From the NCBI GenBank assembly GCA_028868855.1, contig JAGWTR010000002.1, positions 452,030 through 505,316 of the forward strand: a DNA stretch of 53,287 bases, written 5' to 3'. Both the position numbers and the translations under genes were made by a program. Position 1 is the stretch's first letter. Each line of letters opens with the position of its first letter. The DNA is from Burkholderiales bacterium. Lineage in GTDB: Bacteria > Pseudomonadota > Gammaproteobacteria > Burkholderiales > Burkholderiaceae_C. The notes below the pieces were generated by a model. The model was given only the letters and a program-made list of their open reading frames with translations. It was not told the origin of the DNA and did not search any database. Positions 10,616 through 21,667 of the stretch are shown piece by piece.

Positions 10616-10674
10616 AATACATTTTGACGTGATGCGGTGATTGATGCCGATCACAAACTAAACGGAGAAAGCAT

Positions 10675-11553
10675 ATGTCTGTCATCACCGCCAGCATGGT
10701 TGCTGAACTGCGCGCCAAGACCGATGCCCCCATGATGGAGTGCAAGAGGGCGCTGACCGAAGCCGCGGGTGACCCTGCCAAGGCAGAAGAAATCCTGCGC
10801 GTCAAGTTGGGTAGCAAGGCCTCCAAGGCCTCCTCACGCGTGACTGCCGACGGCGTTGTCATGTCATTCATTGACGGCACCACCGGTGCGCTGGTTGAAA
10901 TCAACTGCGAAACCGATTTCGTGTCGAAGAACGATGACTTCCTTGCTTTCAGCAAGGCGGTGGCTGAGTTGATCGCCAAGCAAAATCCGGCTGACCTGGC
11001 CGCTTTGTCAAGCCTGGAAATCGGCGCCGCAACCGTTGAGGTCACTCGCGCTGCGCTCATCGGCAAGATCGGTGAAAACATCACCATCCGCCGATTCAAG
11101 CGCTTTAGCGGGGCCAACAAGTTGGCCAGCTACCTGCACGGCGCTCGCATCGGTGTCATCGTCGAGTACACCGGCGATGATGTTGCTGCCAAGGACGTGG
11201 CCATGCACGTGGCTGCCATGAAACCCGTGTCTCTGTCGTCTGCTGACGTGCCTGCCGCGCTGATCGAAACTGAGCGCAACGTGGCCTCCGCTAAAGCGGC
11301 CGAGTCAGGCAAGCCTGCGGACATCGTGACCAAGATGGTTGAGGGCGCGGTGCAGAAGTACCTCAAGGAAGTGTCTCTGTTCAATCAGACCTTCGTGAAA
11401 AACGACAAGCAAACCGTCGAGCAAATGCTCAAGGCTGCCAATACAACAGTGACGGGCTTCACCATGTTCACCGTGGGCGAAGGCATTGAGAAGAAGCAAG
11501 ATGACTTCGCTGCCGAAGTGGCCGCTACGATGGCTGCCGCCAAGGGTCAGTAA
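10675..11553 (+). CDS. tsf: Translation elongation factor Ts
   Basis: EF-Ts is the guanine nucleotide exchange factor that recycles EF-Tu-GDP during translation elongation. The 292-residue product starts with the UBA-like N-domain containing the signature [15 protein letters not shown]. It has the core [14 protein letters not shown] motif at about residues 79-92 and the C-terminal coiled segment. The length is normal. GGAG precedes the ATG by 8 bases. Confidence 0.99.
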   Translation: MSVITASMVAELRAKTDAPMMECKRALTEAAGDPAKAEEILRVKLGSKASKASSRVTADGVVMSFIDGTTGALVEINCETDFVSKNDDFLAFSKAVAELIAKQNPADLAALSSLEIGAATVEVTRAALIGKIGENITIRRFKRFSGANKLASYLHGARIGVIVEYTGDDVAAKDVAMHVAAMKPVSLSSADVPAALIETERNVASAKAAESGKPADIVTKMVEGAVQKYLKEVSLFNQTFVKNDKQTVEQMLKAANTTVTGFTMFTVGEGIEKKQDDFAAEVAATMAAAKGQ

Positions 11554-11631
11554 GTTGCTCAGGGGCAGGCAAGGAGAACTTCTTGCCTCTGTAGGGACTC
11601 TGAAGATAACAATGACCGTAAGGATTTATGC

Positions 11632-12342
11632 ATGCCCGCCTATAAGCGTATTCTTCTGAAACTCTCTGGTGAAGCCCTGATGGGTGACGATGCTTTCGGC
11701 ATCAACCGAGCCACGATCGTGCGCATGGTTCAGGAAATTCAGGAGGTCACAACGCTGGGTTGCGAGGTGGCGGTCGTCATCGGTGGAGGAAATATTTTCC
11801 GCGGTGTGGCTGGTGGGTCGGTCGGGATGGACCGAGCGACCGCTGATTACATGGGCATGCTGGCCACCGTCATGAACGCCTTGGCGCTGGCCGATACCAT
11901 GCGTCAGGAAGGCATGACCGCCCGTGTCATGTCCGCCATCAACATTGAACAGGTTGTGGAGCCCTACGTGCGCCCCAAAGCGTTGCAGTACCTGGAAGAA
12001 GGCAAGGTCGTGATCTTTGCCGCGGGTACGGGCAACCCTTTCTTTACCACCGACACCGCCGCCGCCTTGCGTGGTGCCGAAATAGGGGCGGAGATCATGC
12101 TAAAGGCGACCAAGGTGGATGGGGTCTACACCGCCGATCCTAAAAAGGATCCGTCGGCTACGCGCTACAGCACCATCACCTTTGACGAGGCCTTGATCAA
12201 GAACCTCCAGGTTTTGGACGCGACCGCGTTTGCGCTTTGTCGCGACCAGAATTTGCCCCTCAAGGTGTTTTCCATCTTCAAGCCCGGCGCGCTCAAGCGC
12301 GTGGTGATGGGCGAGGATGAGGGGACCCTGGTTCACGTCTGA
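11632..12342 (+). CDS. pyrH: UMP kinase
   Basis: PyrH is the bacterial hexameric UMP kinase that phosphorylates UMP to UDP. It belongs to the amino acid kinase fold and is unrelated to eukaryotic UMP/CMP kinases. The 236-residue product has the KLSGEALMG phosphate-binding loop, [11 protein letters not shown], and [16 protein letters not shown], all family landmarks. The 78-base gap after tsf contains a small inverted repeat (AGGCAAG/CTTGCCT, around 11568-11590) without a U tract, so read-through from tsf is likely. frr follows after 13 bases. Confidence 0.98.
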   Translation: MPAYKRILLKLSGEALMGDDAFGINRATIVRMVQEIQEVTTLGCEVAVVIGGGNIFRGVAGGSVGMDRATADYMGMLATVMNALALADTMRQEGMTARVMSAINIEQVVEPYVRPKALQYLEEGKVVIFAAGTGNPFFTTDTAAALRGAEIGAEIMLKATKVDGVYTADPKKDPSATRYSTITFDEALIKNLQVLDATAFALCRDQNLPLKVFSIFKPGALKRVVMGEDEGTLVHV

Positions 12343-12355
12343 TCGGGAGTATTTC

Positions 12356-12916
12356 ATGAGCATTGCAGACATCAAAACTTCGCTTGAACAGAAAACATCC
12401 AAGACGATTGAGTCGTTTAAGGGTGAGTTGGCAAAAATTCGCACTGGCCGGGCCCACCCTGGCATCCTGGATCAGGTGCACGTGGACTACTACGGATCGA
12501 TGGTCCCCATCAGCCAGGTTGCCAATGTCACGCTGATCGACGCCCGCAACATCAGTGTGCAGCCTTGGGAAAAGGGCATGGGTGCCAAGATTGAGAAAGC
12601 CATCCGCGAGTCGGATTTGGGTCTCAATCCTTCCTCGCAAGGCGACTTGATCCGTGTTCCGATGCCTGCCCTCACTGAAGAGCGCCGCAAGGACCTGACC
12701 AAGGTGGTTCGCAACGCTGGTGAAGATGCCAAGATCGCCGTGCGCAATTTGCGTCGTGATGCCAATGAGCAGGCCAAGAAGCTGCTTAAGGACAAGGCCA
12801 TTTCCGAGGACGAAGACCGCCGTTCGCAAGATGAGGTGCAAAAGCACACCGACCGGTCGATCATCGAAATCGACAAGTTGGTGCACGCCAAGGAAGCCGA
12901 GATCTTAGCGGTTTAA
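12356..12916 (+). CDS. frr: Ribosome recycling factor
   Basis: RRF acts with EF-G to split post-termination ribosomes. The 186-residue product matches the tRNA-shaped family throughout: an N-terminal helix with [16 protein letters not shown], the beta domain with [10 protein letters not shown], and the C-terminal helices with [10 protein letters not shown] and [15 protein letters not shown] used the ATG at 12356 ([13 protein letters not shown], preceded by GGGAG) rather than the upstream ATG at 12317, which overlaps the end of pyrH. Confidence 0.98.
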   Translation: MSIADIKTSLEQKTSKTIESFKGELAKIRTGRAHPGILDQVHVDYYGSMVPISQVANVTLIDARNISVQPWEKGMGAKIEKAIRESDLGLNPSSQGDLIRVPMPALTEERRKDLTKVVRNAGEDAKIAVRNLRRDANEQAKKLLKDKAISEDEDRRSQDEVQKHTDRSIIEIDKLVHAKEAEILAV

Positions 12917-12993
12917 GCCTCCTTTATTTGGTCGCGATACAGTCTGAGGCGGCTTGACCGCCTCAGCTCGTTTCGGAGCTCCCCGCAAACCCT

Positions 12994-13764
12994 ATGGCTA
13001 CGCGTTCCTCTACTGTCCCGTCCCCTCGCCATGTCGCCATTGTCATGGATGGCAATGGACGATGGGCGCGTAAACGTTTGATGCCGCGTGGCATGGGCCA
13101 CAAGGCAGGGGTTGATGCGCTGGTCACAGTGGTCCAGGCCTGTGCCGACCGGGGTATTGATTACGTCACGGTATTTGCGTTTTCTTCGGAAAACTGGAAA
13201 CGTCCTGAAGAAGAGGTGTCTGGCTTGATGAGTCTGTTGCTGGTCGCGCTGGCCAAGCACCTCACCAAGCTCAAGGCCGACGGCGTGCGAATCCGCATCG
13301 CCGGCGATTTAAGTAATGTGGCCGATAAAATTCGTCAGGCCTTGCTGGAAGCCGAGGCCAATACCCGAGACAACAGTCGCCTGACCCTGACTGTGGCGTT
13401 CAACTATGGGGGCCGATGGGACATCGTTCAGGCCTGCCAGCGGGCCATGGCTGCAGGGCTGGCGCCCGAAGACTTGACCGAGGAAGAGCTTTCGCGGTAC
13501 ATGGCCATGAGCTACGCGCCAGACCCTGATCTGCTCATTCGCACCGGCGGCGAGGTGCGCTTGTCCAATTTCCTGCTGTGGCAGAGTGCTTACGCCGAGC
13601 TGTATTTCACCGGTTGCCTATGGCCCGATTTCGACGGGGCAGAGCTGGACAAGGCTCTGCTCACTTATGCCGAACGTGAGCGTCGCTTTGGTGATGTCGG
13701 TGCTTCTGGTCAGGGCGAAGGCGCGCTGGGGGGCGCGATGATCGATGACACGGAAGGGTTCTGA
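12994..13764 (+). CDS. uppS: Undecaprenyl diphosphate synthase
   Basis: UppS condenses farnesyl diphosphate with eight isopentenyl diphosphates to make the C55 carrier lipid for peptidoglycan and O-antigen. The 256-residue cis-prenyltransferase has the catalytic MDGNGRWAR motif at about residues 17-25, FAFSSENWKRP, and the C-terminal PDPDLLIRTGGEVRLSNFLLWQ substrate-binding motif. It begins the lipid-precursor part of the cluster, and cdsA starts one base after its stop. Confidence 0.98.
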   Translation: MATRSSTVPSPRHVAIVMDGNGRWARKRLMPRGMGHKAGVDALVTVVQACADRGIDYVTVFAFSSENWKRPEEEVSGLMSLLLVALAKHLTKLKADGVRIRIAGDLSNVADKIRQALLEAEANTRDNSRLTLTVAFNYGGRWDIVQACQRAMAAGLAPEDLTEEELSRYMAMSYAPDPDLLIRTGGEVRLSNFLLWQSAYAELYFTGCLWPDFDGAELDKALLTYAERERRFGDVGASGQGEGALGGAMIDDTEGF

Positions 13765-13765
13765 C

Positions 13766-14689
13766 ATGCTCAAGCAACGCGTCATCACGGCGCTGATCCT
13801 GATGGCCATCTTGCTGCCAGCCTTGGCTGCCCAAGCCACATGGCCCTTTGCTGCTTTGAGTCTGCTGTTTGTCAGCGCGGCAGGCTGGGAGTGGGCCAAG
13901 CTTAACGGGTGGTCCGGTTGGCGCGCTTGGGTTTTGGGCCTCGTGGTGGCCGTTGCCGGACATTTCTCGGCCATGGCCTTGGGACTCAACCCTTGGGGAT
14001 TAGAGGTGCCTTCCGGTGCCCCTATGGCGCTGCATGTCCATGCGTGGGGGTTGGCGCTGGTGGGATTCCACGTGCCGGCTTGGTTGTGGTGGCTCGCCAG
14101 CCTTGGATGGGTGTTGGGTGGAGCCTGGGTACTACGCTCCGGTGGTGCTCGGTGGAAGAAGTTGCCTATGGCTTTGCGGGGCATGCTGGGCGTACTGGTG
14201 CTGGTGCTGGCATGGCTTGCATTGACCGACGCAAAGGAGCACGGGCTTAATTTCCTGTTGTCGCTGTTCTGCTTGGTATGGTCAGCAGACATCGGGGCTT
14301 ATTTTGGCGGACGAGCCTTCGGGCATCGCAAACTGGCGCCCAGCATCAGCCCCGGAAAGAGTTGGGAGGGCGTATGGTCCGGCATGGTGGCCGTATCGCT
14401 GCTGGCCGTGGCCTGGATCATCCTGGATCGCAATTTCGCGGTCGACTCGCCCAGTGTGTACAGTCATTTGCTGGCAGGCCTGGGTCCTGTGGGTTTCCTG
14501 ATTGGTCTGGCCGTTCTGACCGGCATGAGCGTGGTGGGGGATCTGTTCGAGTCGCAGATCAAGCGGCAGGCGGGTGCCAAGGACAGCAGCCAGCTTTTGC
14601 CCGGACATGGGGGGGTGCTTGATCGCATTGATGCGCTGCTACCTGTGTTGCCTCTAACGCTGGCTTTGATGTCCTTGTGTCATGGTTGA
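13766..14689 (+). CDS. cdsA: Phosphatidate cytidylyltransferase (CDP-diglyceride synthase)
   Basis: CdsA converts phosphatidic acid and CTP to CDP-diacylglycerol, the precursor of all phospholipids, in the inner membrane. The 307-residue protein has about eight hydrophobic segments and the C-terminal CDP-transferase signature [29 protein letters not shown] split over about residues 260-290, plus [18 protein letters not shown]. The ATG at 13766 starts one base after the uppS stop; the earlier in-frame codon at 13745 overlaps uppS. Confidence 0.96.
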   Translation: MLKQRVITALILMAILLPALAAQATWPFAALSLLFVSAAGWEWAKLNGWSGWRAWVLGLVVAVAGHFSAMALGLNPWGLEVPSGAPMALHVHAWGLALVGFHVPAWLWWLASLGWVLGGAWVLRSGGARWKKLPMALRGMLGVLVLVLAWLALTDAKEHGLNFLLSLFCLVWSADIGAYFGGRAFGHRKLAPSISPGKSWEGVWSGMVAVSLLAVAWIILDRNFAVDSPSVYSHLLAGLGPVGFLIGLAVLTGMSVVGDLFESQIKRQAGAKDSSQLLPGHGGVLDRIDALLPVLPLTLALMSLCHG

Positions 14690-15902
14690 TATGTTGATTG
14701 CGCCCCTGAATTCCACCCGCTTGCAACGCGTGTGTGTACTTGGATCGACGGGCTCGATTGGCAGCAATACGCTGGATGTCATAACGCGCCATCCGGGACG
14801 CTTTGAGGTTTTCGCACTTTCCGGCGCTCGACGTGTCGATGAGTTGCTGAGCCAGTGCGTGCAGTGGCGTCCAAGCTTCGCGGTCATGCCCGACGAAGGC
14901 GCGGCGCGGCGGCTTCGCGCTGCCGTTGCTCAGGCGGGGTTGGCAACGCAGGTGCTCAGCGGTGACCAGGCGCTGTGTGACATCGCGGCCCACCCGGACG
15001 TGGACATCGTGATGGCATCCATCGTTGGCGCAGCGGGCCTGGCGCCATGCTTGGCGGCGGCGCGTGCTGGTAAGCGACTGTTGCTGGCCAACAAAGAGGC
15101 GCTGGTGGTTGGCGGAGCTCTGTTCATGAGTGCGGTGGCCGAAGGCGGTGCAACCTTGCTGCCCATTGACAGTGAGCATTCGGCGATTTTTCAGTGTTTG
15201 CCTAAGGACGTGAGCACCTGGGACGAACGCATCGATCACATCGTGCTGACCGCGTCGGGCGGGCCCTTTCGTCAGCGCGATCCGGCGACCCTGTCCGCTG
15301 CGACGCCCGATCAAGCCTGCGCCCATCCTAACTGGGTCATGGGGCGCAAGATTTCGGTCGATTCGGCAACGATGATGAACAAGGCGCTTGAGGTGATTGA
15401 GGCGCGCTGGCTATTTGGCCTAAGTCCCGATCGTATCAAGGTGGTCTTGCATCCCCAGAGCATCATTCACTCCATGGTGGTTTGTCGTGATCGATCCGTG
15501 CTGGCGCAAATGGGCACGCCTGACATGCGTGTTCCTATCGCTTATGGGCTGTCCTGGCCGCATCGCATCGAATCAGGTGCAGATTTGCTGGATTTCACGC
15601 GTCTGTCGGCTCTGACTTTTGAAGAGGCAGATGCCGCCCGCTACCCTGGTTTGCAACTGGCCTGGGATACCCTTGGAGGCCCAATGGGCAGCACTGCGGT
15701 CCTCAATGCGGCCAATGAAATTGCCGTCGATGCCTTTCTGAACGAGCGGATTCGCTTTGATCAGATTCATGCCGTCAATGCTCAATCCCTGGTCGATTGC
15801 AAGGTAGAGTCAGGCTGCTGCGATAGCGTCGAGGGGCTGTTGGAACTGGATGCTCAGGCCCGGTGTGTTGCGCTGACGATCGTCGCCAGCCTGAGTCGCT
15901 GA
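14682..15902 (+). CDS. dxr: 1-deoxy-D-xylulose 5-phosphate reductoisomerase
   Basis: Dxr (IspC) isomerises and reduces DXP to methylerythritol 4-phosphate with NADPH, the committed step of the MEP isoprenoid pathway that feeds UppS. The 406-residue product has the dinucleotide-binding [15 protein letters not shown] near residue 20, [10 protein letters not shown], the substrate loop [13 protein letters not shown], and LTASGGPFR. The ATG at 14682 overlaps the end of cdsA by 8 bases; 14691 is an alternative start. Confidence 0.97.
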   Translation: MVDMLIAPLNSTRLQRVCVLGSTGSIGSNTLDVITRHPGRFEVFALSGARRVDELLSQCVQWRPSFAVMPDEGAARRLRAAVAQAGLATQVLSGDQALCDIAAHPDVDIVMASIVGAAGLAPCLAAARAGKRLLLANKEALVVGGALFMSAVAEGGATLLPIDSEHSAIFQCLPKDVSTWDERIDHIVLTASGGPFRQRDPATLSAATPDQACAHPNWVMGRKISVDSATMMNKALEVIEARWLFGLSPDRIKVVLHPQSIIHSMVVCRDRSVLAQMGTPDMRVPIAYGLSWPHRIESGADLLDFTRLSALTFEEADAARYPGLQLAWDTLGGPMGSTAVLNAANEIAVDAFLNERIRFDQIHAVNAQSLVDCKVESGCCDSVEGLLELDAQARCVALTIVASLSR

Positions 15903-15918
15903 TAGAAGGAGTCTTGCC

Positions 15919-17328
15919 ATGTTGTTCACGGTGCTGGCATTTCTGGTGACCATTGGAGTTTTGGTCATCATTCATGAATATGGCCATTACCGTGCGGCGG
16001 TGGCTTGCAATGTCAAGGTGCTGCGTTTTTCGGTAGGTTTTGGGCGCGTGCTCTGGACCCGCCAGCGTGGTGAAACGGAGTTCGTCGTTTCAGTGCTGCC
16101 CTTGGGTGGGTACGTCAAGATGCTTGATGAGCGTGAGGGGGCAGTCCCTCCCGCGTTGCTGGATCGGGCGTTCAATCGCAAGCCCTTGCCACAGCGAGCA
16201 TTCATTGTGGCGGCAGGCCCCCTTGCTAATTTGCTGCTGGCCGTGGTGCTGTATGCCGTTGTCAATTGGGCCGGGGTTCAGGAATTGAGACCATGGATCG
16301 CTCAACCCACGGTGGATAGCCTGGCCGCGCAAGCTGGATTGCATGCACGTGATGAAGTCTTGGCCGTGGCGCTCGTGGGGCGTGATTCCAAGAGCAACTC
16401 CGAGCCAACGTGGGCGCCTATCCGTTCCATGTCCGACCTGCAATGGCAGTTCACCCAGGCGGCTCTGAATGGTCAGGATTTGCGGTTGCAGGTCAGCCAG
16501 CGTGCTGCGGGGCAGGACGAGCGCTCATTCAATGTTCATCGCACGTTGACGTTGGCCACCAGTCAGGTCCCGGCGTCGGAGGTCGATGCGCACTTGCTTG
16601 ACCGGATTGGTTTGACCGGACCCTATGGAGAACCGGTTGTGGCCCAAGCCATTGCCGGAGGGCCTGCTGAGCGTGCGGGATTGCGTGCAGGTGACCGGGT
16701 GCTTCAAATCAACGGGCAGGTGCCCAGCGATGCCAGCCATTTGCGCCAGATCATTGGCGCGAGCCACGATGGCGATCAGGCGCGGCCCATTGATCTGACC
16801 ATTGTGCGCGCCGGGCAGCACATCAATGTGACCGTGACGCCGATGATGAAGGATGTTCAGGGGCAACGGTTGGCGCGCATTGAGGCAGCGATTGGATCGC
16901 CCCCGGCCATGGTTGATGTGCAATATGGGGCGATCGAGGGCATGACCCTGGCGTTGCGCAAGACCTGGGACATCTCCTGCATGAGTCTGGACATGCTGGG
17001 CAAGATGGTGGTGGGTCAGGCTTCGCTCAAGAATCTGAGCGGCCCGCTGACCATTGCGGATTACGCCGGGCGTTCGGCCGAGCTGGGTTGGGTACATTAC
17101 ATGGGTTTTCTGGCGTTGGTCAGCGTCAGCCTGGGGGTGCTCAATCTGCTGCCCTTGCCAGTTTTGGACGGTGGCCACCTCATGTATTATCTTTTTGAAG
17201 GACTCACCGGCCGGCCCATTTCCGAAGTGTGGCTGGAACGGTTGCAACGCGGTGGTGTGGCCATCATGCTCACAATGATGTCACTCGCCCTCTATAACGA
17301 TTTGGCCCGTCTGTTGGCCTCGCACTGA
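15919..17328 (+). CDS. rseP: Site-2 zinc metalloprotease RseP
   Basis: RseP is the inner-membrane intramembrane protease that cleaves anti-sigma-E RseA after DegS and also clears signal peptides. The 469-residue protein has the HEYGH zinc motif in the first membrane helix (about residues 15-19), GGYVKMLDE, and two PDZ domains in the periplasmic loop (the second near AIAGGPAERAGLRAGDRVLQINGQ). The C-terminal LPLPVLDGGHL motif supplies the third metal ligand. It sits before bamA, as in most Proteobacteria, linking envelope stress sensing to outer-membrane assembly. AGAAGGAG precedes the ATG. Confidence 0.97.
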   Translation: MLFTVLAFLVTIGVLVIIHEYGHYRAAVACNVKVLRFSVGFGRVLWTRQRGETEFVVSVLPLGGYVKMLDEREGAVPPALLDRAFNRKPLPQRAFIVAAGPLANLLLAVVLYAVVNWAGVQELRPWIAQPTVDSLAAQAGLHARDEVLAVALVGRDSKSNSEPTWAPIRSMSDLQWQFTQAALNGQDLRLQVSQRAAGQDERSFNVHRTLTLATSQVPASEVDAHLLDRIGLTGPYGEPVVAQAIAGGPAERAGLRAGDRVLQINGQVPSDASHLRQIIGASHDGDQARPIDLTIVRAGQHINVTVTPMMKDVQGQRLARIEAAIGSPPAMVDVQYGAIEGMTLALRKTWDISCMSLDMLGKMVVGQASLKNLSGPLTIADYAGRSAELGWVHYMGFLALVSVSLGVLNLLPLPVLDGGHLMYYLFEGLTGRPISEVWLERLQRGGVAIMLTMMSLALYNDLARLLASH

Positions 17329-17335
17329 TTTCTGC

Positions 17336-19642
17336 ATGCAACTCCCTTCTAAGCCTGTTCGTCGGTTTAAGCCGGCCCTGGTCGCAGCCATTGTGGCCGT
17401 GTCTATGTTTCACACCGCCGCTTTCGCGGTAGAACCGTTCGTCCTCAAGGACATCCGCGTCGAGGGCTTGCAACGCGCAGATGCCGGCACGGTGTTCGCG
17501 TCGCTGCCTTTCCGCGTGGGGGATACCTACACCGACGATAAAGGCTCCACCGGCATTCGCTCCTTGTTCGCCACGGGCTTATTCAAGGATGTGCGCATCC
17601 AGATTGATGGCAATGTGGTCGTGGTGGTCGTTGAAGAGCGACCAGTCATTGCCAAGGTCGAATTCGTGGGCACCAAGGAGTTCGACAAGGACAACCTGGT
17701 CAAGGCGCTCAAGGACATTGGTATTGGCGAAGGCCAGCCTTTCGATCGCGTCTTGGCCGATCGCGCTGAAACCGAACTGAAACGACAGTACCTGTCGCGC
17801 AGCCTGTACGGTGTCGAGGTGGTGACCACCATCACGCCTGTTGACCGTAATCGCGTCAACGTGACATTCAGTGTGACCGAAGGTGAAACCGCCAAGATCA
17901 AGAGCATCCGCATCACAGGGGCGAAGGCGTTTTCCGAAAGCACCTTGCTGTCGCAGATGGACCTGACGACTGGCGGCTGGCTGACCTGGTACACCAAGTC
18001 GGACCACTACGCCCGCGCCAAGCTCAATGCCGATCTGGAAAGCATCAAGGCGTATTACCTGAACCGTGGATATCTGGAGTTCCGGGTTGAATCCACGCAA
18101 GTGGCCATTTCACCCGACAAGCAGGACATCTCGATCGCCATCAACGTGTATGAAGGCCCCACTTATACGGTCACGGGTGTGCGACTGGAGGGTGATTACT
18201 TGGGCAAGGATGAGGTGTTCCGTTCCCTGGTGACTGTCAAGCCCGGCGAGTCCTACCGCGCTGAAAGCGTAGCGTCGACGACCAAGGCTTTCACTGATCG
18301 CTTTGCGGCCTTTGGCTATGCCTTTGCCAAGGTTGATTTCCGCCCCGAACTGGACCATGACAAAGGCACAGTCATGGCCGTGTTCAATGCGCAGCCGCAG
18401 CGGCGTGTTTACGTGCGCCGCGTCAACGTGGCGGGCAACTCTCGTACTCGGGATGAGGTCATTCGCCGGGAGTTTCGCCAGTTTGAGTCGGCCTGGTACG
18501 ACGGCCAGAAAATCAAGTTGTCGCGCGACCGGGTTGACCGATTGGGTTATTTCAAGCAGGTCGGGATTGACACCGCTGAAGTGCCGGGTACGCAAGACCA
18601 AGTGGACTTGACCATCACGGTCGAAGAAAAACCCACCGGCAACCTGATGCTGGGTGCGGGTTTTTCCAGCGCTGAAAAGCTGTCTTTGACGGCATCCATC
18701 AAGCAAGATAATATTTTTGGCACAGGTAACTACCTGGGCCTGGAAGTCAATACCAGCAAATACAACCGCACCCTGGTAGTCAGTACGGTCGACCCATACT
18801 TCACCGACAGCGGGATTTCACGCTCGTTTGACGTGTTTTACCGCACGTCCAAGCCCTTGAGCACGCAAGGCGGAGACTACGAAATCGTCACGCCAGGTGT
18901 GGCGGTGCGTTTTGGAGTGCCGTTCACTGAATTTGACACAGTGTTTTTTGGCCTTGGTGCCGAGCAGACTCACATCAAGGGTGATCTGGGGCTGCCTGAC
19001 AGCTACAAGCGCTATCGACGCGACTTCGGAGACCGGAGTTTGTCGATCCCCCTGACCGTCGGCTGGGCACGTGATGCGCGCGACAGCGTCATTGCACCGA
19101 CGCAGGGCCGTTACCAACGCCTCAATATCGAGTGGGGCGTGGCCGGTGATACCCGCTATCTCCGCAACAACTATCAGTTCCAGCAGTACCTGCCGCTGAC
19201 CAATCGATTCACCTTCGGGTTCAATGCTGAGCTGGGCTACGGCATTGGTTTGGGCGGACGGCCCTACCCGGTGTTCAAAAACTTCTACGGTGGTGGTTTG
19301 GGCACGGTACGTGGTTTTGATCAAAACTCCCTCGGCCCGATTGACAACAGCGGCGCCTACATCGGAGGCACTAAACGCATCAACATCAACAATGAGTTGT
19401 ATGTGCCGTTCCCGGGCGCTGGCAATGACCGCACCTTGCGGTTGTTTGGTTATGTTGACGCGGGCAATGTCTGGGGTGATGATGAAACCATCAGGTTGAC
19501 TGATTTGCGCGCATCGGCGGGGATAGGCATCAGTTGGATCTCGCCGGTCGGTCCGCTCAAACTCAGTTATGGTCAGCCGTTCCGCAAGTTTGATGTGGAT
19601 AAAATCCAGAAACTCCAGTTCCAGATCGGTACCGCCTTCTGA
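17336..19642 (+). CDS. bamA: Outer membrane protein assembly factor BamA
   Basis: BamA is the Omp85 barrel that inserts beta-barrel proteins into the outer membrane. The 768-residue precursor has a signal peptide of about 31 residues ending AAFA. Five POTRA repeats follow (the first starting FVLKDIRVEGLQRADAGTVF), then a 16-strand barrel from about residue 430. The conserved VRGF motif of barrel loop 6 is near 19305-19320. The product ends in phenylalanine, as expected of an outer-membrane barrel. The gene starts 7 bases after rseP and precedes the Skp chaperone gene. Confidence 0.98.
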   Translation: MQLPSKPVRRFKPALVAAIVAVSMFHTAAFAVEPFVLKDIRVEGLQRADAGTVFASLPFRVGDTYTDDKGSTGIRSLFATGLFKDVRIQIDGNVVVVVVEERPVIAKVEFVGTKEFDKDNLVKALKDIGIGEGQPFDRVLADRAETELKRQYLSRSLYGVEVVTTITPVDRNRVNVTFSVTEGETAKIKSIRITGAKAFSESTLLSQMDLTTGGWLTWYTKSDHYARAKLNADLESIKAYYLNRGYLEFRVESTQVAISPDKQDISIAINVYEGPTYTVTGVRLEGDYLGKDEVFRSLVTVKPGESYRAESVASTTKAFTDRFAAFGYAFAKVDFRPELDHDKGTVMAVFNAQPQRRVYVRRVNVAGNSRTRDEVIRREFRQFESAWYDGQKIKLSRDRVDRLGYFKQVGIDTAEVPGTQDQVDLTITVEEKPTGNLMLGAGFSSAEKLSLTASIKQDNIFGTGNYLGLEVNTSKYNRTLVVSTVDPYFTDSGISRSFDVFYRTSKPLSTQGGDYEIVTPGVAVRFGVPFTEFDTVFFGLGAEQTHIKGDLGLPDSYKRYRRDFGDRSLSIPLTVGWARDARDSVIAPTQGRYQRLNIEWGVAGDTRYLRNNYQFQQYLPLTNRFTFGFNAELGYGIGLGGRPYPVFKNFYGGGLGTVRGFDQNSLGPIDNSGAYIGGTKRININNELYVPFPGAGNDRTLRLFGYVDAGNVWGDDETIRLTDLRASAGIGISWISPVGPLKLSYGQPFRKFDVDKIQKLQFQIGTAF

Positions 19643-19644
19643 CC

Positions 19645-20154
19645 ATGAAATCCGCCTTCAAGACCCTGCTGACCACCAGCCTGCTGGCTATTGCTGCGGT
19701 GGCGCCTGCGCAAGAGCTCAAAATTGGCTATGTCAATGTGGATCGAGTGCTGCGAGATGCTTCGCCAGCCAAAGCTGCACAGGCCAAGCTGGAGGTCGAA
19801 CTCAAGCGGCGCGAGAAGGAACTCGGCGAGTTGGAGCAGCGACTTAAATCGGTCTCTGACAAATTTGAGCGGGATGCGCCCACCTTGTCCGACAGTGAGC
19901 GGGCACGCCGCCAGCGTGATCTGGTGGACCAGGATCGAGAATTTCAACGCAAGCGCCGCGAGGTCCAGGAGGATCTGAGCCAGCGCAAGAATGAAGAGTT
20001 GGCGTCAGTGTTGGACCGAACCAATCGCGCCATCAAATCGATTTTTGAGCAAGAAAAATACGATCTGATTGTTGAGCAGGCCGTGTTTGCGAATTCTCGC
20101 GTTGACATCACTGACCGGGTGATCAAGGCACTCAACAGCGCCCCGGCCAAGTGA
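19645..20154 (+). CDS. skp: Periplasmic chaperone Skp/OmpH
   Basis: Skp is a trimeric periplasmic chaperone that holds unfolded outer-membrane proteins for BamA. The 169-residue precursor has a signal peptide of about 22 residues (cleavage near APA-QELKIG), a short beta core ([11 protein letters not shown]), and a long charged coiled-coil region rich in Glu/Arg/Lys (about residues 50-125) that forms the tentacles. It starts 2 bases after bamA, and its TGA overlaps the lpxD GTG. Confidence 0.95.
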   Translation: MKSAFKTLLTTSLLAIAAVAPAQELKIGYVNVDRVLRDASPAKAAQAKLEVELKRREKELGELEQRLKSVSDKFERDAPTLSDSERARRQRDLVDQDREFQRKRREVQEDLSQRKNEELASVLDRTNRAIKSIFEQEKYDLIVEQAVFANSRVDITDRVIKALNSAPAK

Positions 20155-21239
20155 GCGTAGTCGTGCAAGAGCAGGCGACACCGGCATCATCGGTCTCGCT
20201 GGGGCAGATCGTTGCTGACCTGGGTGGCGAACTGCTCGGCCCTGCTTCGCATCTCATTGCGCGCATCGGGCCCCTGGATAGCGCGCAGATCGATACCATC
20301 ACTTTTTTGGCGCATCCTAAGTACCGAGCACAACTGACCACGACTCAAGCGGGTTGTGTGATAGTTTCTGCCGCCATGAAAGACGATGCAGTGGCGCGTG
20401 GGGCTGCCATCGTCACCGCCGACCCCTACCTCTATTTCGCCCGACTGACGCAATGGTGGGCGCGCCGGGTGCGCCCTCGCGCTGTGGCCGGGATTCATCC
20501 CTCTGCGGTGGTGGACCCGAGCGCTGTGATTGGGATCGGGGTCACGATTGGCCCCTTGGCGGTGGTCGAAGCCCTGGCGGTGATTGGCGATGGGGCCGTG
20601 ATCGGGCCGCACACTGTGATCGGGCAGGGTGCCCGCGTCGGTGCCAACACACGCTTGGCCTCCAGCGTCAACATCGCGTATGGCTGCGCCGTGGGTGAGC
20701 GCTGCATATTCCACAGCGGTGTCGTCATCGGGGCTGACGGTTTCGGCTTTGCGCCGACCGAGGGCCGGTGGGAAAAAATTGAGCAGTTGGGTGCCGTGCG
20801 CATCGGTAATGACGTCGAGATTGGCGCCAATTCATGCGTCGACCGAGGGGCTTTGGGTGACACCGTTGTGGAAGACGGGGTCAAGCTGGACAACCTCGTT
20901 CAGATCGGGCACAACGTCCACATTGGCGCACACGTGGCCATGGCCGGTTGCGCCGGCGTGGCCGGTAGCGCCACCATCGGTGCTCACTGCACCGTTGGCG
21001 GTGGCGGCATGGTCCTGGGCCATCTGAGCTTGGCAGAAGGCGTGCACGTGTCGGCGGCTACTCTGGTCTCTCGCTCCATTCATCAACCCGGGCTGTACAG
21101 CGGCGTGTTCCCCTTCGACGACAATGCGTCCTGGGAGAAGAACGCAGCCACCTTGCGCCATTTGTATTCCTTGCGCGAACGCATTCGCGCCCTTGAAAGA
21201 CAGCAGAACAACCATGATGGACATCCACAAGATTCTTGA
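20151..21239 (+). CDS. lpxD: UDP-3-O-(3-hydroxyacyl)glucosamine N-acyltransferase LpxD
   Basis: LpxD adds the N-linked 3-hydroxyacyl chain to UDP-3-O-acylglucosamine, the third step of lipid A synthesis. The 362-residue protein has an N-terminal uridine-binding domain and a left-handed beta-helix of hexapeptide repeats from about residue 110. The [17 protein letters not shown] segment holds the catalytic His, and a C-terminal helix follows. It starts at a GTG that overlaps the skp stop (GTGA), implying translational coupling. The last 26 bases overlap fabZ. Confidence 0.97.
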   Translation: MSVVVQEQATPASSVSLGQIVADLGGELLGPASHLIARIGPLDSAQIDTITFLAHPKYRAQLTTTQAGCVIVSAAMKDDAVARGAAIVTADPYLYFARLTQWWARRVRPRAVAGIHPSAVVDPSAVIGIGVTIGPLAVVEALAVIGDGAVIGPHTVIGQGARVGANTRLASSVNIAYGCAVGERCIFHSGVVIGADGFGFAPTEGRWEKIEQLGAVRIGNDVEIGANSCVDRGALGDTVVEDGVKLDNLVQIGHNVHIGAHVAMAGCAGVAGSATIGAHCTVGGGGMVLGHLSLAEGVHVSAATLVSRSIHQPGLYSGVFPFDDNASWEKNAATLRHLYSLRERIRALERQQNNHDGHPQDS

Positions 21240-21654
21240 AAAACTCCCGCACCGCTATCCCATGCTCCTGGTGGATCGGGTGCTGGAGATCGAAAAGAAC
21301 GTGAGCATCCGTGCGATCAAGAACGTCACGATCAATGAACCGTTCTTCCAGGGGCACTTTCCGGGCCGACCCGTGATGCCGGGCGTAATGATGCTTGAAG
21401 CACTTGCGCAAGCTGCTGGCATTTTGGTGTTTGATGGCATGGGCATCAATTCGGACCAGAAGTCGGTGTACTACTTCGTGGGCATCGACAATGCGCGTTT
21501 CAAGCGCCCCGTCGAACCTGGCGACCAACTCATCTTGGACGTCAAGATCGATCGCCACAAAGCGGGGATCTACAAGTTCACCGCCAAGGGGTGGGTGGGC
21601 GAAGAGTTGGCCGTGGAGGCCCAGCTGATGTGCACCCAACGCACGGTGACTTGA
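21214..21654 (+). CDS. fabZ: 3-hydroxyacyl-[ACP] dehydratase FabZ
   Basis: FabZ dehydrates 3-hydroxyacyl-ACP in fatty-acid elongation and competes with LpxA/LpxD for the same 3-hydroxyacyl-ACP pool. The 146-residue hot-dog-fold protein has [13 protein letters not shown] at its N-terminus, the catalytic-His motif [15 protein letters not shown], and the following [11 protein letters not shown] helix that carries the catalytic acid. The start is one of two adjacent ATGs at 21214 and 21217, both within the 3' end of lpxD; the longer upstream reading frame from 21124 is not conserved. Confidence 0.97.
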   Translation: MMDIHKILEKLPHRYPMLLVDRVLEIEKNVSIRAIKNVTINEPFFQGHFPGRPVMPGVMMLEALAQAAGILVFDGMGINSDQKSVYYFVGIDNARFKRPVEPGDQLILDVKIDRHKAGIYKFTAKGWVGEELAVEAQLMCTQRTVT

Positions 21655-21667
21655 GGCGAGCGCAGTC

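Noticed and set aside
11568..11590. The AGGCAAG/CTTGCCT hairpin between tsf and pyrH as a terminator
   Set aside because: It has no U tract, and pyrH follows in the same direction, so transcription probably continues.
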